Assembly: GCF_017573505.1 (NCBI RefSeq)
Contig: NZ_JAGEOJ010000028.1
Coordinates: forward strand, 62,001 to 126,000
From: Actinomadura barringtoniae
GTDB lineage: Bacteria; Actinomycetota; Actinomycetes; Streptosporangiales; Streptosporangiaceae
Length of the DNA: 64,000 nt
Reading direction: 5' to 3'
In this document: positions 61,281 through 64,000 of the stretch, piece by piece
How the letters are laid out: every line of letters starts with the position of its first letter
Numbering within the stretch: the first letter of the stretch is position 1
Translations under genes and position numbers: made by a program
The notes under the pieces: model-generated
What the model was told of the DNA's origin: nothing
Database searches by the model: none
Seen by the model: the letters and a program-made list of their open reading frames with translations, nothing else

Positions 61281-61858
61281 CCCAGCCGCCCCGCAACCAG
61301 CCGCAGCCCCGCAAGCAGCTGCGCCCGACCGACGTCAAGCGGCTGAACCGCGACTGGCGGCGCCGCACCGAGGCGCGCCTGGGCCTGCTGGTGGAGTCGG
61401 TCACCCAGCCGTTCAACATGGGCTCGATCATCCGCAGCTCCGCGGTGTTCGGCGTCGAGCACCTGTGGCTGGCCGGCAACGCCATCGAGCCCGACCACCG
61501 CAACGTCAACAAGACCGCGCTCGGCACCGAGCGGCTGGTCGACTGGGAGCACGCCGGGACCGCCGCCGAGGCCGCCGCCGCCGTACGCAAGGAGGGCATG
61601 CGGCTGGTCGCGATCGAGCTCACCGGCGACGCCGTGCCGCTGCACGAGGCGCCCCTGGACGGCGACGTGTGCCTGGCGGTCGGCGGCGAGGACCACGGCT
61701 GCTCGGCCGCGCTGCTGGCCGCGGCCGACGCCGTCGCCTACATCCCGCAGATCGGCCGCGTCGGCTCCCTCAACGTCGCCGTCGCCACCGCCATCGCGCT
61801 CGCCGAGGCCCGCCGCCGCGAATGGGCCGCCGAACCGCCCACCGGCGACGCGCGTTAG
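61277..61858 (+). CDS. TrmH/SpoU-family RNA methyltransferase
   Basis: A 193-residue SPOUT methyltransferase. The conserved elements are the N-terminal NPFNxGSIIRS-like VTQPFNMGSIIRSS, AVGGEDHGCS and IPQIGRVGSLNVAVATAIAL, with the knotted SAM site in the last two. It 2'-O-methylates tRNA or rRNA. The 4-bp overlap with the RsmC-like gene indicates a two-gene RNA-modification operon. Confidence 0.93.
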   Translation: MTQPPRNQPQPRKQLRPTDVKRLNRDWRRRTEARLGLLVESVTQPFNMGSIIRSSAVFGVEHLWLAGNAIEPDHRNVNKTALGTERLVDWEHAGTAAEAAAAVRKEGMRLVAIELTGDAVPLHEAPLDGDVCLAVGGEDHGCSAALLAAADAVAYIPQIGRVGSLNVAVATAIALAEARRREWAAEPPTGDAR

Positions 61859-61924
61859 CCGCCCGGCGTCGCCGGCGTCCGCTCGTCGGCGGAGCCCGTC
61901 AGAGCGTTCCGCCGACGCGGTACG

Positions 61925-62143
61925 TCACAGCGCAGAGCGGCTCATGAGCTCGGCGAACTCCTCCAACGAGATCTTGCCGTCGCGGTTGCCGTCGGCCGCG
62001 ACCACGACCTCGATCGCCCGGGTCGAGGAGATCTCCTGGCCGAGCGCCCGCATCAGGTTCTCCAGCTCGGCGGGCGATATGTAGCCGTCACCGTCGACGT
62101 CCACCATCTCGAACGTCGCCTTGTACTCGTTCGCGTCTGCCAT
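61925..62143 (-). CDS. EF-hand calcium-binding protein
   Basis: A 72-residue protein with two EF-hands. Loop 1 is Asp15-Glu26 (DVDGDGYISPAE) and loop 2 is Asp51-Glu62 (DGNRDGKISLEE), each with complete ligand positions 1, 3, 5, 7, 9 and 12. It resembles small calmodulin-like proteins of streptomycetes (CabB/CabC type), which buffer or sense Ca2+. ATG 62143 follows AAGGGA. Confidence 0.95.
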   Translation of the reverse strand: MADANEYKATFEMVDVDGDGYISPAELENLMRALGQEISSTRAIEVVVAADGNRDGKISLEEFAELMSRSAL

Positions 62144-62235
62144 CGCTTGAGTCCCTTCGGTTCCTGGTAGCGCGAGGACGGTAGCACCGCCCACCGGCTT
62201 TACACAGTAAGGTCACCTGTGGTGGCGAAGCCCGC

Positions 62236-62241
62236 CATAAT
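62236..62241 (+). promoter_or_regulatory. -10 element of probable leaderless glycerophosphodiesterase gene
   Basis: CATAAT lies 7 nt before GTG 62249, with no Shine-Dalgarno between. TTTACA is seen farther upstream (62199-62204) but is not at a usable spacing. Confidence 0.45.
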
Positions 62242-62248
62242 CGGGTGA

Positions 62249-63055
62249 GTGCCGCGCTCGTACGAATTCCTCGACCACCCGGGCCCGCTGGCGTTCGCCC
62301 ACCGTGGCGGCGCCTCCGGCCGCCCGGAGAACTCCATGGCCGCCTTCCAGCGCGCGATCGACCTGGGCTACCGCTACCTGGAGACCGACGCCCACGCCAC
62401 CGCCGACGGCGTCGTGGTCGCCTTCCACGACCGCACCCTGGACCGCGTCACCGACCGCGACGGCGTCATCTCCCGGCTGCCCTGGACCGAGGTCGCCAAG
62501 GCCCGCATCGCCGGCACCGAACCCGTCCCGCGCCTGGAGGACGTCCTGGGGTCCTGGCCCGACGCCCGCGTCAACATCGACCTCAAGGACGCGCCCGTCA
62601 TCGGCCCCCTCGCCGAGACCCTGCACCGCACCCGCGCCTGGAACCGGGTGTGCATCACCTCCTTCTCCACCCGCCGCCTGGCCCAGATGCGCGCCCGCCT
62701 GCCCCTGTACACCGACCAGGACGTCTGCATGGCCCTCGGGCCGCGCGGCGTGATGGCCCTGCGCGCCAAGTCCTACGGAGGCCCCACCGGCAAGCTCGTC
62801 CGCCTGGCCGCCACCGGCGTCGCCTGCGCCCAGGTCCCCTACGGCCTGGGCCCGCTCCCCTTCGTCACCGAGGCGTTCATCGTCAAGGCGCACGAGCTCG
62901 GCCTGCAGGTGCACGCCTGGACCGTGAACGAGGCGCCCGTGATGGAACGCCTCCTGGACCTGGGCATCGACGGGATCATGTCCGACGAGCTCGTCACCCT
63001 CCGGCACGTCATGGCCGCCCGCGGCCTGTGGCCCCGCCCCACCCCGCTCCCCTAG
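62249..63055 (+). CDS. Glycerophosphodiester phosphodiesterase
   Basis: A 268-residue cytoplasmic GDPD with a TIM-barrel fold. HRGGASGRPENS, YLETDAHATADG and VAFHDRTLDRVTD contain the catalytic and metal-binding residues (His, Arg, Glu, Asp, His). It hydrolyses glycerophosphodiesters to glycerol-3-phosphate and an alcohol. GTG 62249 is the start. It is 6 bp upstream of an MFS gene, so they may be co-transcribed; that transporter could move a related metabolite. Confidence 0.93.
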   Translation: MPRSYEFLDHPGPLAFAHRGGASGRPENSMAAFQRAIDLGYRYLETDAHATADGVVVAFHDRTLDRVTDRDGVISRLPWTEVAKARIAGTEPVPRLEDVLGSWPDARVNIDLKDAPVIGPLAETLHRTRAWNRVCITSFSTRRLAQMRARLPLYTDQDVCMALGPRGVMALRAKSYGGPTGKLVRLAATGVACAQVPYGLGPLPFVTEAFIVKAHELGLQVHAWTVNEAPVMERLLDLGIDGIMSDELVTLRHVMAARGLWPRPTPLP

Positions 63056-63061
63056 GCCCGG

Positions 63062-64000
63062 ATGACCCTCGCCGCCACCGCTCCCCCGCGTTCCGCCGCG
63101 CGCCCCTCCGACCGCCGCGTGATCGTCACGGTCGTCGGGGTCCAGCTCGCCGCGTGCCTGGGCTACTTCTCGGTGATGGCGCACCTGGTCGCCCACCTCA
63201 AGCACGACCTGGGCCTGATGGCGGGCACGATCGGGCTGGTCCTGGGCATCCGCACCGGGCTGCAGTTCGGGCTCCTGCTGCCGGTCGGCGCGATCACCGA
63301 CGTGCTCGGCGCGCGCCGCACCGGCTCGATCGCCTGCGTGGTGCGGGCCGGCGGGTTCGGGCTGCTGGGCCTGGCGAACGGGGTCGGGACGCTGCTGGCG
63401 GCGGCCGTGCTGATCGCCGTCGGCGGCGCGCTCACCAACCCCGCCGCCCAGAGCCTGCTCGCCGGGGTCTCCCCCGAGCACCGCTCGCGGGGATTCGCCG
63501 CGTTCGTCGCCGCCCAGCACGTCGCGACCGTCGCGGGCCCGCCGATCGGCCTGGCGCTGCTGGCCCTGGGGCCCGGGTTCGCGCTGCTGTCGGGCGCGTC
63601 CGCCGCCCTCTGGCTGGTCTGCGGGGGACTGTTCCTGCTCGTGCCCAGGACCGTGACCGAGCCCGCGCGGCTGCGCGGCGCCGCCCAGGGCGCCCTCACC
63701 GGCCTGAAGGCGGTGCTCGCCGACCGCGGGTTCATGCTGTTCGCCATCGCGGTCGCGCCGACCACGCTGCTGGCCAACCACATCATGACCGCCGTGCCGC
63801 TGCTGGGCTTCGGGTCGGCCGTCGCGACCGTGGCGTTCTCGGTCCTGGCCGCGATCGCGGCCGCCGCCCAGCCGTTCGTCGCCGCAGGCCACCGGGGCGA
63901 GCGGCCCTGGGTACTGCGGGCGGGGCTGGTGTGCGCCGCCGCCGCGTTCTTCGTGCTCGCGCCGCTGGACGGCGCCCAGACCTGGCCGCTGATGGTCGCG
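63062..64000 (+). CDS. MFS transporter (3' end outside window)
   Basis: The first 313 residues of an MFS transporter, cut by the right edge. At least ten membrane segments are visible; the loop PVGAITDVLGARRTG and SPEHRSRGFAAF-like segments are typical. ATG 63062 is 6 bp after the glycerophosphodiesterase stop. The substrate is not evident. Confidence 0.88.
   Translation, partial: MTLAATAPPRSAARPSDRRVIVTVVGVQLAACLGYFSVMAHLVAHLKHDLGLMAGTIGLVLGIRTGLQFGLLLPVGAITDVLGARRTGSIACVVRAGGFGLLGLANGVGTLLAAAVLIAVGGALTNPAAQSLLAGVSPEHRSRGFAAFVAAQHVATVAGPPIGLALLALGPGFALLSGASAALWLVCGGLFLLVPRTVTEPARLRGAAQGALTGLKAVLADRGFMLFAIAVAPTTLLANHIMTAVPLLGFGSAVATVAFSVLAAIAAAAQPFVAAGHRGERPWVLRAGLVCAAAAFFVLAPLDGAQTWPLMVA

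Noticed and set aside
62199..62213. TTTACA/TAAGGT as a standard promoter for the glycerophosphodiesterase gene
   Set aside because: The spacing between the two elements is far too short; a -10 just before the GTG fits better.

Overview
The window looks like chromosomal DNA from a high-GC actinomycete. GC is very high with strong third-position GC, GTG starts are frequent, and many neighbouring genes overlap by 4 bp (GTGA or ATGA). The families present (WYL and GlxA regulators, DUF1707, DUF3152, CGNR regulators, TerD, NarL-type two-component pairs, an EF-hand mini-protein) are typical of Streptosporangiales/Thermomonosporaceae-like bacteria; the exact genus is not decidable from this sequence alone. 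There is one RNA gene, tRNA-Arg(CCG), and no CRISPR array, rRNA, insertion sequence or prophage. A lone tyrosine recombinase is the only mobility-type gene. No gene-free stretch exceeds 300 bp.

Layout. 1-9.8 kb: a UvrA-type ATPase (cut by the left edge) divergent from a WYL regulator across a palindrome, then a MurJ-type flippase, TetR/hydrolase and LysR/aminotransferase pairs, a serine hydrolase and a KAS III. 8.7-16 kb: a lipid-metabolism block with KAS III, an unusual acyltransferase, an acyl-CoA oxidase, a TerD protein, and a fatty acyl-CoA ligase followed by a RidA protein. 16-22 kb: HAD phosphatase, DUF3152 protease-like protein, YigZ, a GlxA/isochorismatase pair, and a CGNR regulator divergent from an EamA transporter over two matched operators. 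22.3-27 kb: an alkylation-repair block with a 2OG-Fe(II) oxygenase, a MarR/MFS pair, and an operon of sigma factor, MGMT-Ada, an unknown gene and a mini-Ada. 27-32 kb: two NarL-type two-component systems. 32-41 kb: DedA, DUF1707, HAD phosphatase, SDR, tyrosine recombinase, a membrane protein with a sigma-factor-like N-terminus, and LysR/cupin/DoxX. 41-48 kb: an MFS gene with an in-frame stop, then cydABDC. 47.7-56.5 kb: a secreted beta-propeller-like protein, tRNA-Arg, HxlR/oxidoreductase, LRR protein divergent from AlkB, esterase, DUF885, LysE and a kinase-remnant membrane protein. 56.7-64 kb: MoxR/DUF58/VWA operon, rhomboid-like protein, two methyltransferases, EF-hand protein, glycerophosphodiesterase and an MFS gene cut by the right edge.

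The strongest system-level signal is the alkylation block. The sigma-factor operon and the distant 2OG-Fe(II) DNA-repair oxygenase gene carry the same bipartite upstream motif: an identical 14-nt block, 10 nt, then an identical 7-nt block. This suggests that the sigma factor drives its own operon and the oxygenase. The operon has no recognisable anti-sigma gene. The sigma gene overlaps an MGMT-Ada fusion whose domains are in reverse order to E. coli Ada, so methylation sensing by the Ada domains is an attractive but unproven switch. A second repair dioxygenase (AlkB) shares a 24-bp divergent promoter region with an LRR protein.
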